The notes beneath the pieces are model-generated. The model was not told where the DNA came from. It did no database searches and saw nothing but the letters and a program-made list of their open reading frames with translations. From positions 55,280 through 119,279 of the forward strand of contig DGYI01000037.1 in the NCBI GenBank assembly GCA_002396645.1: a stretch of DNA of 64,000 bases, given 5' to 3'. The translations under genes and the position numbers were made by a program. This DNA is from Firmicutes bacterium UBA5010 (lineage in GTDB: Bacteria; Bacillota; Clostridia; Tissierellales; Sedimentibacteraceae). This document shows positions 9,065 to 18,537 of this stretch, one piece after another. Numbering within the stretch: the stretch's first letter is position 1; every line of letters starts with the position of its first letter.

Positions 9065-11004
9065 AAGATGAGGTAATAGAAATATTTAAATATATTGATG
9101 CTGGTGAGAATTTTCTCCTTAGTGGAGGTGCTGGGAGTGGAAAAACATACTCCCTTGTTTCGGTAATTAATGAAATTGCAAAACATGAGCCAAATTCATC
9201 AATAGCTTGTATAACTTATACTAACGCAGCCGTTCATGAGATAGAACATAGAGTCAGTGGTAATAATTTATTTGTATCAACCATACATGATTTTTTATGG
9301 GAAAACATCTCATCATTTCAAAATGAGCTCAAAACTATAATTCTAAAATTGATAAATGATTCTGATGCAAAAATTAATAGTCCAACAGGTGAAATTCCTT
9401 ATGTTAATAATTTTGAAGATGGAATAACATATAAGGAGCACTTGAGAATAGGAAAAGGTGAAATATCTCATGATGAGGTTATTTTAGTTGCATATTATAT
9501 GTTTCAAGAATATGTAAAATTATCAGATATATTGAAAGATAGATATGATTATATATTAGTTGATGAATATCAAGATACATCACCTTATGTAGTAAAGATA
9601 TTACTAGATGAATTATCTAAAAGTAAAAAGAAAAATATAATTGGCTTTTTTGGAGATTCGATGCAAGCAATATATGATGATGGAGTCGGTGATCTTAATC
9701 ATTATATAAAAAATGGTTCAGTTAAAGAAGTTAGAAAACAACAAAATAGAAGAAATCCAGAATCAGTAATGAATTTATCGAACAACATTAGGGTTGATGG
9801 CTTGGAACAAGTACCATCATCTGATAACAATGCGCCTAATATGGAAAATGGAACTGTAAAAAGTGGAGATATAAAGTTTATTTATTCAAAAGCTTTTGAT
9901 ATGGGGCATATTAAATCATTGGATATATTTAATAAATGGAATTTTAAAGATTCAAAGGAGACAAAGGAATTACGCCTTACACATAATTTAATTGCTGATG
10001 AAGCTGGTTTTGCATCTTTAATGAATATTTATGATTCGGACCCGATAATAAAATTTAAAAGTGAATTTAATAAATTTATTAAAAAGAATGATATTAAGAT
10101 AAATGAAAATGATACTTTTGATAATGTAATAGATAGTGTTCCATCATGGATTTATAGCAACAGAGCAAAGGTGGTGGAAAATAGAGGGAAGACTTATAAA
10201 GAGGTATTATTACAAAATATGGAATCAGAAAAACTATATGAATATATTAAAGAGTGGCCATATTTAAAAGTCAAAAGGATGTATTTTGATAAAGACAATC
10301 TTATATCAGATAAAAAGGAAATTGATGAAGAAAAATCAACACAATCAAAAAGAGATAGATTAATAAGGCATTTATTTAAAATACAGGAGGTTAAAATCCT
10401 CTATCAAACTAAGATGTATAATGATTTCTTGCGAAAGACATCTTATAAGATTACAAGAAATTCTGATAAAACTGAAATTAAAGCTAAAGTAGATAAATTG
10501 GTAGAAATGAAAGGCAATACCATTGAAGAAGTAATAGAATTTGCCAATAATAGTGGCTTGTGTATTAAAGATGATAAAATAAATAATTTTATTAATGAAG
10601 AAGATTATTTATATTGGAGAGTTAAACAAATCCCATATTCTGAGTTTGAAAAGTTATATTCATATTTAGAAGGATATGTTCCACTTTCCACACAACATAA
10701 AATTAAGGGAAATGAATTTCACAATGTACTAGTCCTTTTGGATAGTGGTGGATGGACTAAATATAATTTCAACTACTTATTTAATCCAGAATTTGGTCAA
10801 ACCCTAAAACCAAAAGAAAGAGAATCATTCGAACGAGTATTGTTGAGAACTCAAAAATTATTCTATGTTTGCTGTACGAGAGCCAAAGAAAACCTTGTAG
10901 TATTTTTCCAAGAACCATCTGACGAGGTTAAAGCAAAAGCAATAGAGTGGTTTGGTAAAGATAACATTATAGATATAGATACCTATAAAAAAAATGAAAA
11001 TTAA
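9046..11004 (+). CDS. gajB: UvrD/Rep-like SF1 helicase, Gabija GajB-like
   Basis: I chose ATG 9046 (AAAGGATGGG site six bases upstream) over a TTG at 9010 that lacks a site; it overlaps the nuclease gene by 19 bases. The 652-residue protein has Walker A GGAGSGKT at 27-34, motif Ia ITYTNAA, Walker B LVDEYQDTS, GDSMQAIYD (motif III), HKIKGNEF near the end (motif V) and FYVCCTRAKENLVV (motif VI), an SF1A helicase set. It is longer than typical GajB (about 500), with a divergent middle rich in Lys and Asn. In Gabija the helicase-like partner docks on the GajA tetramer and is needed for protection. Other OLD-helicase pairs exist, so Gabija-like is the careful call. Confidence 0.82.
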   Translation: MVETKLEDEVIEIFKYIDAGENFLLSGGAGSGKTYSLVSVINEIAKHEPNSSIACITYTNAAVHEIEHRVSGNNLFVSTIHDFLWENISSFQNELKTIILKLINDSDAKINSPTGEIPYVNNFEDGITYKEHLRIGKGEISHDEVILVAYYMFQEYVKLSDILKDRYDYILVDEYQDTSPYVVKILLDELSKSKKKNIIGFFGDSMQAIYDDGVGDLNHYIKNGSVKEVRKQQNRRNPESVMNLSNNIRVDGLEQVPSSDNNAPNMENGTVKSGDIKFIYSKAFDMGHIKSLDIFNKWNFKDSKETKELRLTHNLIADEAGFASLMNIYDSDPIIKFKSEFNKFIKKNDIKINENDTFDNVIDSVPSWIYSNRAKVVENRGKTYKEVLLQNMESEKLYEYIKEWPYLKVKRMYFDKDNLISDKKEIDEEKSTQSKRDRLIRHLFKIQEVKILYQTKMYNDFLRKTSYKITRNSDKTEIKAKVDKLVEMKGNTIEEVIEFANNSGLCIKDDKINNFINEEDYLYWRVKQIPYSEFEKLYSYLEGYVPLSTQHKIKGNEFHNVLVLLDSGGWTKYNFNYLFNPEFGQTLKPKERESFERVLLRTQKLFYVCCTRAKENLVVFFQEPSDEVKAKAIEWFGKDNIIDIDTYKKNEN

Positions 11005-11023
11005 ATAGTAGTATGTTCTCATT

Positions 11024-11053
11024 ACAGCCTTTCAAATTTGAGAGGCTGTTTTT
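11024..11053 (+). terminator. Rho-independent terminator after the Gabija-like operon
   Basis: ACAGCCTTTCAAATTT pairs with its complement through 11049, with one G-T wobble, followed by TTTT. It closes the defence cassette before the TOPRIM gene of the transfer module. Confidence 0.8.
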
Positions 11054-11131
11054 GTTCCATATAGTACCTTTTTAAAAAGTGTATCAGAGTTATAGATTGA
11101 TTAAAATTTAAAAAAGTTAGGAGAGATCTGT

Positions 11132-12541
11132 ATGGGAAATTATATTCATTTTACAGAAGAACAAAAGCAAAGAGCTAATGAAGTTGATCTTGTAGAATTT
11201 TTGCAAAGGCAAGGTGAGAAACTATTGCCATCAGGTAGAGAAAAAAGAATTGCAAGTGACCATAGTATTACAGTTAGAGGTAACGAATGGTACGATCATG
11301 CATTAGAGCAGGGAGGTCTTGCAATTGATTTTGTACAAAACTTTTATGGCTTATCTTTTCCAGAGGCAGTAACAAAGCTCCTTAGTGGTGAACAAGGTGA
11401 GTTATATAGTAAGGCAAAAGAAAGAAAGCAGATAAAACGAAAACCCTTTGTACTCCCTCCGAAGAATTCAGATATGCGAAGGGTTTTTGCGTATCTCATT
11501 AAAAATCGCCATATTGATCGTGATGTGGTTAGTTTCTTCGCTAAACAAAAATTACTCTATGAAAGTTGTGAACAATCTGCAAACAAGACGAAAGAATATC
11601 ATAACGCAGTATTTGTAGGCTATGATGAAAATGGAGTTCCTTGTCATGCACACAAACGTGGAATTTATTCTCATGGTAATGGATTTAAAGGTAATATTGA
11701 AAGCGGTAATCCATGTTATAGTTTTCATTACACAGGAATAAGTAACAGACTCTATGTTTTTGAGGCTCCCATTGATATGCTGTCTTTTATTACAATATAT
11801 AAAAACATCCATTGGCAGGAACACAGCTATGTCGCATTGTGTGGAGTATCGGAACAAGCAATGCTTAAAATACTCGAAATTAATTCTAATTTAAATCATG
11901 TTCTATTATGTTTAGACCATGACGCAGCCGGTATTGAAGCAAGTGAAAAATTTCAGGATTTACTTTCTAAGAAAGGAATTAAATGTAGCAGATTGCTTTC
12001 TAAATGCAAGGACTGGAATGAAGATATTAAAGAAAGCTTCAACCTCTCAGCAATTCCATCCGAGGAACACCCACAATATATTATTCGTGATGAGGTTTGC
12101 TCTGAAATTCAAAAATATATTATTGAAATTGATAAGAATGACAATTCACCTTCAAAACTAAATACCTTATTTAAAAAATGTAATACTGATGATACAGAGC
12201 AGATGGTTGAAAATTTAAAACAACTGTCTGCTCTTTCTTTATGCCTTGCATCCAATGAATACAGACAGATGGGTTATCCTTCAGAAACGGACAAATTGCT
12301 TACAGGATTACATGACGGATTCAAGGCATATGAAAATCGTAGCAAACTTAATAATCGTTTATTAGATATTCAAAAAGAACTTGAGCAAGTTGGAAAACAG
12401 CAGGGTGTTATTTGCGAAAATGATAAGAAAGATATTGCCAGAAGATATGAAACTATTGCTGGACATTGCTTAAAAACAATTATTACTATTGTAATGCAGC
12501 AACAAAAGCAAGAGCAAAAACAGTTAATGATGATGTCATAA
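11132..12541 (+). CDS. DUF3991/TOPRIM domain primase-like protein
   Basis: The 469-residue protein starts with a CHC2-like but cysteine-free region (VDLVEFLQRQGEKLLPSG at about 14-31, then GGLAIDFVQNFYGLSFPEAV), then DUF3991 (about 100-190), then a TOPRIM domain with LYVFEAPIDMLS and LLCLDHDAAGIEA carrying the acidic pair. The C-terminal ~170 residues are helical. Such proteins accompany relaxases in Firmicutes conjugative elements and may prime or process the transferred strand. A TAGGAGAG site precedes the ATG. The Gabija insertion separates it from the relaxase it normally follows closely. Confidence 0.85.
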   Translation: MGNYIHFTEEQKQRANEVDLVEFLQRQGEKLLPSGREKRIASDHSITVRGNEWYDHALEQGGLAIDFVQNFYGLSFPEAVTKLLSGEQGELYSKAKERKQIKRKPFVLPPKNSDMRRVFAYLIKNRHIDRDVVSFFAKQKLLYESCEQSANKTKEYHNAVFVGYDENGVPCHAHKRGIYSHGNGFKGNIESGNPCYSFHYTGISNRLYVFEAPIDMLSFITIYKNIHWQEHSYVALCGVSEQAMLKILEINSNLNHVLLCLDHDAAGIEASEKFQDLLSKKGIKCSRLLSKCKDWNEDIKESFNLSAIPSEEHPQYIIRDEVCSEIQKYIIEIDKNDNSPSKLNTLFKKCNTDDTEQMVENLKQLSALSLCLASNEYRQMGYPSETDKLLTGLHDGFKAYENRSKLNNRLLDIQKELEQVGKQQGVICENDKKDIARRYETIAGHCLKTIITIVMQQQKQEQKQLMMMS

Positions 12542-12597
12542 AATCTATTGGACAGTTTTAATTTACTTAAGACATTTTAGAAATGGAGGTTAATGTA

Positions 12598-14445
12598 ATG
12601 CAATCACAGGTATTTTTATTAATAGGAGTTGGTTCCATAATGTTTTTAGTTATTGGTGGGTTGTCTTTACTTGCCAATTACTATACCTTAAATGGAATCA
12701 AATCAAAAACAGTAGGTGATGGCCAACATGGAGTTGCTCGCTTTGCTACGCAAAAGGAAATTATTAAAACATATGAGCATATTCCTTTTAAAGTATCACA
12801 ATGGAGAAAGGGTAAGAATCTTCCACGTGATGAGAGTGGTAATTTGATACAGGGATTAGTGGTTGGATGTAAAGGAAATAAAGGAGATATTGTAGGACTT
12901 GTAGATACAGGAGATGTTCACTGTCTTATGATTGGTGCAGCAGGAGTTGGTAAAACAGCCTTTTTTCTATATCCAAACCTAGAATATGCATGTGCGAGTG
13001 GGATGAGTTTTATAACCACTGATACAAAGGGAGATTTAGCTAGAAACTATGGAACGATAGCAAAAGAGAATTATGGATATAAAGTTGCAGTTATTGATTT
13101 AAGAAATCCCACACGTAGTGATGGAAATAATCTTCTGCATTTAGTTAATAAATATATGGATGCTTATCGAAAAAACAACAATAATCTATCTGCAAGAGCC
13201 AAAGCAGAAAAATATGCAAAGATAATTTCAAAGACAATCATAAATTCGGGTGGTGACAGTTCAGCTTATGGACAAAATGCATTCTTTTATGATGCTGCAG
13301 AAGGACTTCTGACAGCAGTTATTTTGCTTGTAGCAGAATATCTCCCACCTACTGAGGAAGATGGACATGTAATAGATACAAGACATATCATAAGTGTGTT
13401 TAAATTGGTTCAGGATTTAATGGCACCAAGCAAGGTGAAAGGGAAAAGCCAGTTTCAATTATTGATGGATAAACTTCCTCCTGACCATAAAGCAAGATGG
13501 TTTGCAGGTGCAGCACTTAATTCAGCAGAGCAAGCAATGGCTTCTGTTCTTTCTACAGTACTATCAAGGCTCAATGCCTTTCTTGATTCTGAAATGGAAC
13601 AGATATTGTGTTTTGATACAACGATTGATGCAGAAACTTTCTGTTACGAAAAGTCTGCAATATTTCTTATTCTTCCGGAGGAAGATAACACAAAATATTT
13701 TATGGTCAGTCTATTTTTGCAACAGTTTTATCGTGAGATGTTAACAGTAGCAGATGAAAATGGTGGTAAACTTCCTAATCGTGTGATGATTTACGCAGAT
13801 GAAATAGGTACAATTCCAAAGATAGAATCCTTTGAAATGATGCTTAGTGCAGGACGTTCCAGAAGAATTTCCATAGTACCAATCATTCAATCCTTTGCAC
13901 AGCTTGATAAGAATTATGGGAAAGAAGGTAGTGAGATTATAACAGATAACTGCCAGCTTACTATGTTTGGAGGGTTTGCACCAAATTCAGAAACCGCTCA
14001 GGTTCTATCAAAAGCACTGGGTAGTAGAACTGTTATGAGTGGAAGTATCAACAGAGGTAAAAATGATCCTTCTCAAAGTTTGCAGATGATAGAGCGGCCA
14101 CTACTTACAGCAGATGAATTAAAATCTTTACCTAAAGGAAACTTTGTTATCATGAAAACAGGAGTACATCCCATGCAGACGAAGCTTCATTTGTTTTTAG
14201 ATTGGGGCATTACTTTCGATAAACCCTATGAGATGGAAGAAAAGTCCCATCGTAAGGTATGCTATGCCGACAAGCAGACCTTAGAAGAAAATGTTATTTG
14301 TCAGTATATGTCTGATGTAATAGACGAAGAAGGAACTACCGAATCTACAATAAAGAGACAAGGAGGCAAACTTCATACTCCTGTACATGAACAAACTGAC
14401 GAAAGTAAAGGAGATTCAAAACGTAAATCAATACTCAGGACATAG
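12598..14445 (+). CDS. virD4: VirD4/TraG-type IV coupling protein
   Basis: The upstream ATG at 12583 is inside the GGAGG site, so ATG 12598 is the better start, giving 615 residues. There is one N-terminal membrane segment at about 5-27, a second, degenerate one is absent, and Walker A is GAAGVGKT at 113-120, followed by FITTDTKGDLARNYG. A Walker B-like RVMIYADEIG lies near residue 393 and SAGRSRRISIVPIIQSFAQL follows. The hexameric ATPase hands the relaxase-DNA complex to the secretion channel at the cytoplasmic membrane. Channel genes such as VirB4 are not in this window and presumably lie upstream. Confidence 0.92.
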   Translation: MQSQVFLLIGVGSIMFLVIGGLSLLANYYTLNGIKSKTVGDGQHGVARFATQKEIIKTYEHIPFKVSQWRKGKNLPRDESGNLIQGLVVGCKGNKGDIVGLVDTGDVHCLMIGAAGVGKTAFFLYPNLEYACASGMSFITTDTKGDLARNYGTIAKENYGYKVAVIDLRNPTRSDGNNLLHLVNKYMDAYRKNNNNLSARAKAEKYAKIISKTIINSGGDSSAYGQNAFFYDAAEGLLTAVILLVAEYLPPTEEDGHVIDTRHIISVFKLVQDLMAPSKVKGKSQFQLLMDKLPPDHKARWFAGAALNSAEQAMASVLSTVLSRLNAFLDSEMEQILCFDTTIDAETFCYEKSAIFLILPEEDNTKYFMVSLFLQQFYREMLTVADENGGKLPNRVMIYADEIGTIPKIESFEMMLSAGRSRRISIVPIIQSFAQLDKNYGKEGSEIITDNCQLTMFGGFAPNSETAQVLSKALGSRTVMSGSINRGKNDPSQSLQMIERPLLTADELKSLPKGNFVIMKTGVHPMQTKLHLFLDWGITFDKPYEMEEKSHRKVCYADKQTLEENVICQYMSDVIDEEGTTESTIKRQGGKLHTPVHEQTDESKGDSKRKSILRT

Positions 14446-14453
14446 GGGGTGTT

Positions 14454-14717
14454 TTGTTGAGTTTTTTTGGGAGAATTTATGCAGAGGAACTTCCATCTCG
14501 TGCTAAATGTGTGTATATGTATTTAAAAGATAGATGTGATGCAAAAGGTGAATGCTGGCCAGCCATTAATACAATTGCAAAAGACACATCATTGTCAAGA
14601 AGTACAGTGAAGAGGGCCATAGCTGATTTAATCAGTTATGGCTTACTTAGAAAGGAATCACGTTATAGGGAGAATGGTAGTAATTCCTCTAATCGATACT
14701 TTTTAATCATAGAGTAA
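14454..14717 (+). CDS. Small helix-turn-helix (HTH_36-like) protein
   Basis: The 87-residue product starts at a TTG (14454) after AGGGGGTG. After SFFGRIYAEELPSRAKCVYMYLKD comes a winged-helix segment: CWPAINTIAKDTSLSRSTVKRAI then LISYGLLRKESR, as in HTH_36 domains near the replication or transfer genes of Firmicutes elements. It ends the transfer operon 9 bases after the coupling-protein stop and is followed by a strong terminator. Likely a DNA-binding regulator; target unknown. Confidence 0.75.
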   Translation: MLSFFGRIYAEELPSRAKCVYMYLKDRCDAKGECWPAINTIAKDTSLSRSTVKRAIADLISYGLLRKESRYRENGSNSSNRYFLIIE

Positions 14718-14744
14718 TTTTTCAAATAATATGATTGGAATATA

Positions 14745-14785
14745 AAAACACGTAGTTTCCACCAAGGGGAAACTACGTGTTTTTT
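14745..14785 (+). terminator. Strong rho-independent terminator closing the transfer operon
   Basis: AAAACACGTAGTTTCC at 14745-14760 pairs perfectly with its complement at 14768-14783, with a seven-base loop and a T-run. The next ~200 bases carry no gene and lead to the arsR promoter. Confidence 0.92.
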
Positions 14786-14996
14786 GTGGACTGAGGTGAG
14801 GTTCATAGTGAACCTACCAGAAGGACTCACTTTAAGAATATATTTAACATCAGAAAAAGAACAATACACTAAAGTCAATTGTATGTATAATATTAATCAT
14901 ATTTATTATCATAACTAACAAGAAAAATAGGCAATTCACTGTTTTATAGTTGTGAGTTTAATGATTTAATTTATTTAAATTTTATAAATAATTTCG

Positions 14997-15057
14997 TTGA
15001 CAAATCGAAATAATTGATATAATATAATTTTATCTATATCAAAAAATATTGATATAG
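14997..15057 (+). promoter_or_regulatory. arsR promoter with TATATCAA-N6-TTGATATA operator
   Basis: A -35 TTGACA (14997-15002) and a -10 TATAAT (15018-15023; spacer 15) precede an inverted repeat CTATATCAA (15034-15042) / TTGATATAG (15049-15057) with six bases between. The same operator occurs twice more downstream of arsR, which implies autoregulation. Confidence 0.75.
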
Positions 15058-15073
15058 GTTAGGAGGAAAGAAA

Positions 15074-15406
15074 ATGGCACAAAAAGAATGTATTTCAGAA
15101 CAGCCAAGAATATTTAAAAAAGATGTTGACCTTTTAAGTTCTGATAAATTAAGTATTATGTCAAGTTTAGCCAATGCTTTAAGCGACCCTATCCGGCTCC
15201 AAATTCTTTATCTTTTAAAACAGCATGAGGATATTTGTACCTGTGAGTTTCAAGAGTTATTGGATTTAAGCCAATCGAAGGTTTCATATCACCTCAAAAT
15301 ATTACTTGATGCTGGATTGATTAAAAGAGAAGTAATTGCTAACTGGAGACACTATAGTATGATTGATAAAGATATTTTGGAAAAACTTGAACATATGATG
15401 ATTTAA
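15074..15406 (+). CDS. arsR: ArsR/SmtB-family metal-responsive repressor
   Basis: A 110-residue winged-helix protein. LANALSDPIRLQILYLL at 32-48 opens the HTH, and the recognition region is LSQSKVSYHLKILLDAGLIKRE. C55 and C57 in ICTCEF lie at the helix-3 metal site used by ArsR-type As/Sb/Cd sensors; the CadC-type helix-5 Asp/His site is not seen. An AGGAGG site precedes the ATG. It should repress itself and the following metal ATPase through the three TATATCAA-N6-TTGATATA palindromes around it, and release DNA upon metal binding. The ligand cannot be chosen from sequence. Confidence 0.88.
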   Translation: MAQKECISEQPRIFKKDVDLLSSDKLSIMSSLANALSDPIRLQILYLLKQHEDICTCEFQELLDLSQSKVSYHLKILLDAGLIKREVIANWRHYSMIDKDILEKLEHMMI

Positions 15407-15420
15407 AAATTTTTAAACTT

Positions 15421-15522
15421 AATATCAAAAAAAATTGATATATAGGTTATAGAGATGGCTAAGCAGCAAATCTAATAGCCGTATTTGACCTTTTAAATGC
15501 TATATCAAAAAAAGTTGATATA
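15421..15522 (+). promoter_or_regulatory. Two further ArsR operators before the metal ATPase
   Basis: ATATCAA-N6-TTGATAT at 15422-15441 and TATATCAA-N6-TTGATATA at 15501-15522 repeat the palindrome found before arsR, with identical six-base spacing. The second lies about 35 bases before the ATPase start; TTGACC at 15485 may be part of its promoter. Three identical operators make this regulator-site pairing unusually clear. Confidence 0.75.
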
Positions 15523-15558
15523 TATCAACTATAAAATAAATATTCTAGGAGGGATATT

Positions 15559-18024
15559 ATGAGTAAAACAATTAACGATTCGTCAATTATAACTAGCATA
15601 TTAAAAGTTAGTGGATTGGACTGCCCGGATTGTGCTAAGGATGTTCAGAAGGCAGTTTCTTCTATGCCTGGTGTACAAAGTGCAGAAGTTAACTTTGGTG
15701 CTCAAAAATTGAAAGTTGTTCATAACAACAACGAGGCATCGATAGAAGAGATTAGTAAGGCTTTAAGCAAGAACGGTCACCCAGCAACAGTATTAAGTGA
15801 AAATAAAGGATCTAATAAAACCAGCAGCCCACAAATCATAACCAGCACATTAAAAGTTAGTGAATTGTGTTGTCCTGATTCTGCTAAGGATGTTAAAAAG
15901 GCAGTTTCATCTATGCCAGGCGTACAAAGTACAGAAGTCAATTTCAATGCTCAAAAGTTGAAGGTTGTTTATAATAGCAACGAGACATCATTAGAGCAGA
16001 TTAGCAATATTTTAAGTAAGATTGGTCATCCAGTAACATCAGTGAAAACAGAGAATGTAGAGAATGCAAAGGCAGTTCCTTCAGAAAATGTAGAGGCTCC
16101 TTCAGAGTATGCAAAGAATGCAAAAGTAGCTCCTTCGATAACTCCGTGGTGGAAGGAGACTAAAAATGTTTTACTTGCAATATCTGCTGTGATTACAGTT
16201 TTAACTTTAATTGCTGAATGGACGCACATAGGATTACCTGAAACTTGGGCAAAGGTGCTTTATGGTGCAGCAGTTATAATTGGTGGCATTTTCCCAGCAA
16301 AAAAAGGCTTGTCGTCTCTCAAGCATGGCCGCTTAACAATTAATACTTTACTGGTTGTTGGTGCAATTGGTGCAATTTATTTAGGACTTTGGGAAGAAGC
16401 TTCTCTGCTTGTAGTTATATTTTCACTAGGGGAAGTGCTTGAGTCTTATGCAGTAGATAAGGCACGTGGCTCTATTCAAGCATTGATCTCATTAGCCCCA
16501 CAGGAAGCAACAGTTCTTCGAAATGGGAAGGAACTACGTGTCCCTATAGAACAGGTCAATATTGATGAAATAGTTTTAGTAAAACCAGGTGAGAAAGTTT
16601 CAGTTGATGGAGTTGTAGTTTCCGGAACATCAGCTATTGACCAGTCTTCTATTACAGGTGAGTCAATTCCTGTTGAAAAGCATGCAGGTGATGAAGTTTA
16701 TGCATCAACCTTAAATGGCAGAGGGGCACTTGAAATAAAAGTGACAAAGCTTGCAGAGGATTCAACTCTTTCAAAAATTGTAGAACTTGTAGAAAATGCA
16801 CAGATGAAGAAAGGTAACGCACAAAATTTCAGCGAGAGATTTGGCGCAATTTATACACCATTTATGTTTGTACTTGCAATAATAATGGCTGTGGTACCAC
16901 CGGTTTTCTTCGGGCAGCCCTTTGATGCATGGTTATATAGAGCTTTAGTGGTATTGGTTGTTTCATGTTCATGCTCTCTGGTTCTTTCAGTACCAATTGC
17001 CATTGTAGCAGGGGTTGGTAATGCTGCAAAGAATGGTGTTTTAGTTAAGGGCGGTATTCACATGGAAACTGCCGGGAAGGTTCAAGTGGTTGCTTTTGAT
17101 AAGACTGGTACTTTAACTACAGGAAAGCCGACTGTAACCGATGTAGTAGCTTTAGAAAGTTTATCTGATGAAAAACTTTTAAAGATAGCTGGAACACTTG
17201 AAGTACGTTCTGAGCATCCTTTGGCTGATGCAATCCTTAAATTAATATCAGAGAAAGGATTAGAGCTTGAAACAATTGACGAGTTTATGTCAATTACGGG
17301 CCGCGGGGCTAAAGGAATGATAGATGGAGAACAATACTATATTGGCAATCCTCGTCTATTTAAGGAAATTGGTGTTCCAGTAGAGGGTCATATAAAACAA
17401 ATTGAACGCCTTCAAGACGAAGGTAAAACTGTAATTTTAGTAGGCAATTCAAAGCAGATTCTTGGTATGATTGCAGTATCTGACCAGCCTAAGGAAAATG
17501 CAAGAAAGGCAATTTCTAAGTTAAAAAAACTTGGTATAAAAAAGATTGTTATGCTTACCGGCGACAATAAGGTCACAGGAGAGTCTATAGGCCGTAGACT
17601 AGGTGTTGATGAAGTAAGAGCAGAACTTCTGCCAGAGGATAAGATAAGTGCGATTAAAGCATTGCAACAAGGTCATAGTACTGTTGCCATGGTTGGCGAT
17701 GGAGTAAATGACGCTCCAGCACTTGCTCAGGCAGATGTAGGTGTATCAATGGGAATTGCTGGTACCGATGTAGCATTAGAAACAGCCGATATCGCATTAA
17801 TGGCAGATGACCTAGACCAGCTTGTATATATGGTTAAAATTAGTAGAAAGACAGTTTCTGTAATAAAACAAAACATTGCATTCTCATTAGCATTAGTAGC
17901 ATTCTTGGTCATTTCTGCATTATTTGGCTGGATGCCACTAACTACAGGACTAATAATCAATGAGGCAAGTGCCCTTGTAATTATAGCAAACGGAGTGCGT
18001 CTATTAAAGATAAAGCAAAGCTAA
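15559..18024 (+). CDS. P1B-type heavy-metal ATPase with CSC in place of the CPx motif
   Basis: The 821-residue pump has two N-terminal HMA-like domains: the first has C22-P-D-C25, the second is degenerate (C105-P-D-S108). After a linker come paired membrane helices, the TGES actuator loop, the DKTGT phosphorylation site at 514-518, SEHPLADA and the GDGVNDAP hinge. The ion-path motif normally reading CPC, CPH or SPC is S-C470-S-C472-S here: the proline is a serine codon (TCA). The two intact CadA pumps in this island keep CPC. The invariant proline unwinds the helix around the ion, so specificity or activity may be altered. Arranged arsR-ATPase-Cys-rich-MtrA fusion, it is probably regulated by the preceding ArsR. 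Confidence 0.88.
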   Translation: MSKTINDSSIITSILKVSGLDCPDCAKDVQKAVSSMPGVQSAEVNFGAQKLKVVHNNNEASIEEISKALSKNGHPATVLSENKGSNKTSSPQIITSTLKVSELCCPDSAKDVKKAVSSMPGVQSTEVNFNAQKLKVVYNSNETSLEQISNILSKIGHPVTSVKTENVENAKAVPSENVEAPSEYAKNAKVAPSITPWWKETKNVLLAISAVITVLTLIAEWTHIGLPETWAKVLYGAAVIIGGIFPAKKGLSSLKHGRLTINTLLVVGAIGAIYLGLWEEASLLVVIFSLGEVLESYAVDKARGSIQALISLAPQEATVLRNGKELRVPIEQVNIDEIVLVKPGEKVSVDGVVVSGTSAIDQSSITGESIPVEKHAGDEVYASTLNGRGALEIKVTKLAEDSTLSKIVELVENAQMKKGNAQNFSERFGAIYTPFMFVLAIIMAVVPPVFFGQPFDAWLYRALVVLVVSCSCSLVLSVPIAIVAGVGNAAKNGVLVKGGIHMETAGKVQVVAFDKTGTLTTGKPTVTDVVALESLSDEKLLKIAGTLEVRSEHPLADAILKLISEKGLELETIDEFMSITGRGAKGMIDGEQYYIGNPRLFKEIGVPVEGHIKQIERLQDEGKTVILVGNSKQILGMIAVSDQPKENARKAISKLKKLGIKKIVMLTGDNKVTGESIGRRLGVDEVRAELLPEDKISAIKALQQGHSTVAMVGDGVNDAPALAQADVGVSMGIAGTDVALETADIALMADDLDQLVYMVKISRKTVSVIKQNIAFSLALVAFLVISALFGWMPLTTGLIINEASALVIIANGVRLLKIKQS

Positions 18025-18054
18025 AACCAAAATTTAGTAAAGGAGCAAGATAAA

Positions 18055-18438
18055 ATGGAAGCATACAACAAAGTGATTAATAAGATCCATAAAGAACTGA
18101 ATGAGGTTCAACAAATAGAAAAGTGTAAAAACTGTGAGTGTTTTTTAAATGTGTTAGAGGCAGTACAGGGAGACCTTACCGATATGGGCGTTGATAAAGG
18201 GGAGCCGATATTTAGTGATATTGTTCAATGGTTAGATGAGGGATATAAAGGCAAGTATTCATGTCTTAAATGTAAAATTTGTCCACCCCTTAAACCATAT
18301 GAAGAATTTAGTAAAGAAGTACGTAGCGAAAAGGATAGAAGCGAAAAGACACCATTAAAAGTCAGATTAGTTCCAACTCCTTGCGCTTGTGGAGGCACAT
18401 GTCTTACAAAGCCAAAGACATGCTGCGATGAAGAGTAA
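18055..18438 (+). CDS. Cysteine-rich protein, stand-alone copy of the module fused to MtrA-like domain
   Basis: I do not recognise a named family. The 127-residue protein carries cysteines at 24, 27, 29, then 70, 73, 76, then 110, 112, 116 and 123-124. The first six positions match exactly those in the N-terminal module of the next gene, and both share CECF, a downstream CxxCxxCxP and a CxCGGxC motif. This looks like a soluble metal- or cluster-binding module with no signal peptide. It follows the ATPase by 30 bases behind an AAAGGAG site, so it is probably co-regulated by ArsR. Metal buffering or delivery to the pump is inference. Confidence 0.75.
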   Translation: MEAYNKVINKIHKELNEVQQIEKCKNCECFLNVLEAVQGDLTDMGVDKGEPIFSDIVQWLDEGYKGKYSCLKCKICPPLKPYEEFSKEVRSEKDRSEKTPLKVRLVPTPCACGGTCLTKPKTCCDEE

Positions 18439-18537
18439 AAGGCAATTTATAATCTAAGGAAAAATGCGGGTAGGTATATTTGATATTTAGTAATGTATAC
18501 CTGCTTTATCCTTAGCTTATGAAAGTAGGTTATGTAA

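Noticed and set aside
6707..11004. PARIS (AriA/AriB) system instead of Gabija
   Set aside because: ATPase and TOPRIM are in one protein and the partner is a UvrD-type helicase, which fits Gabija and not AriA/AriB.
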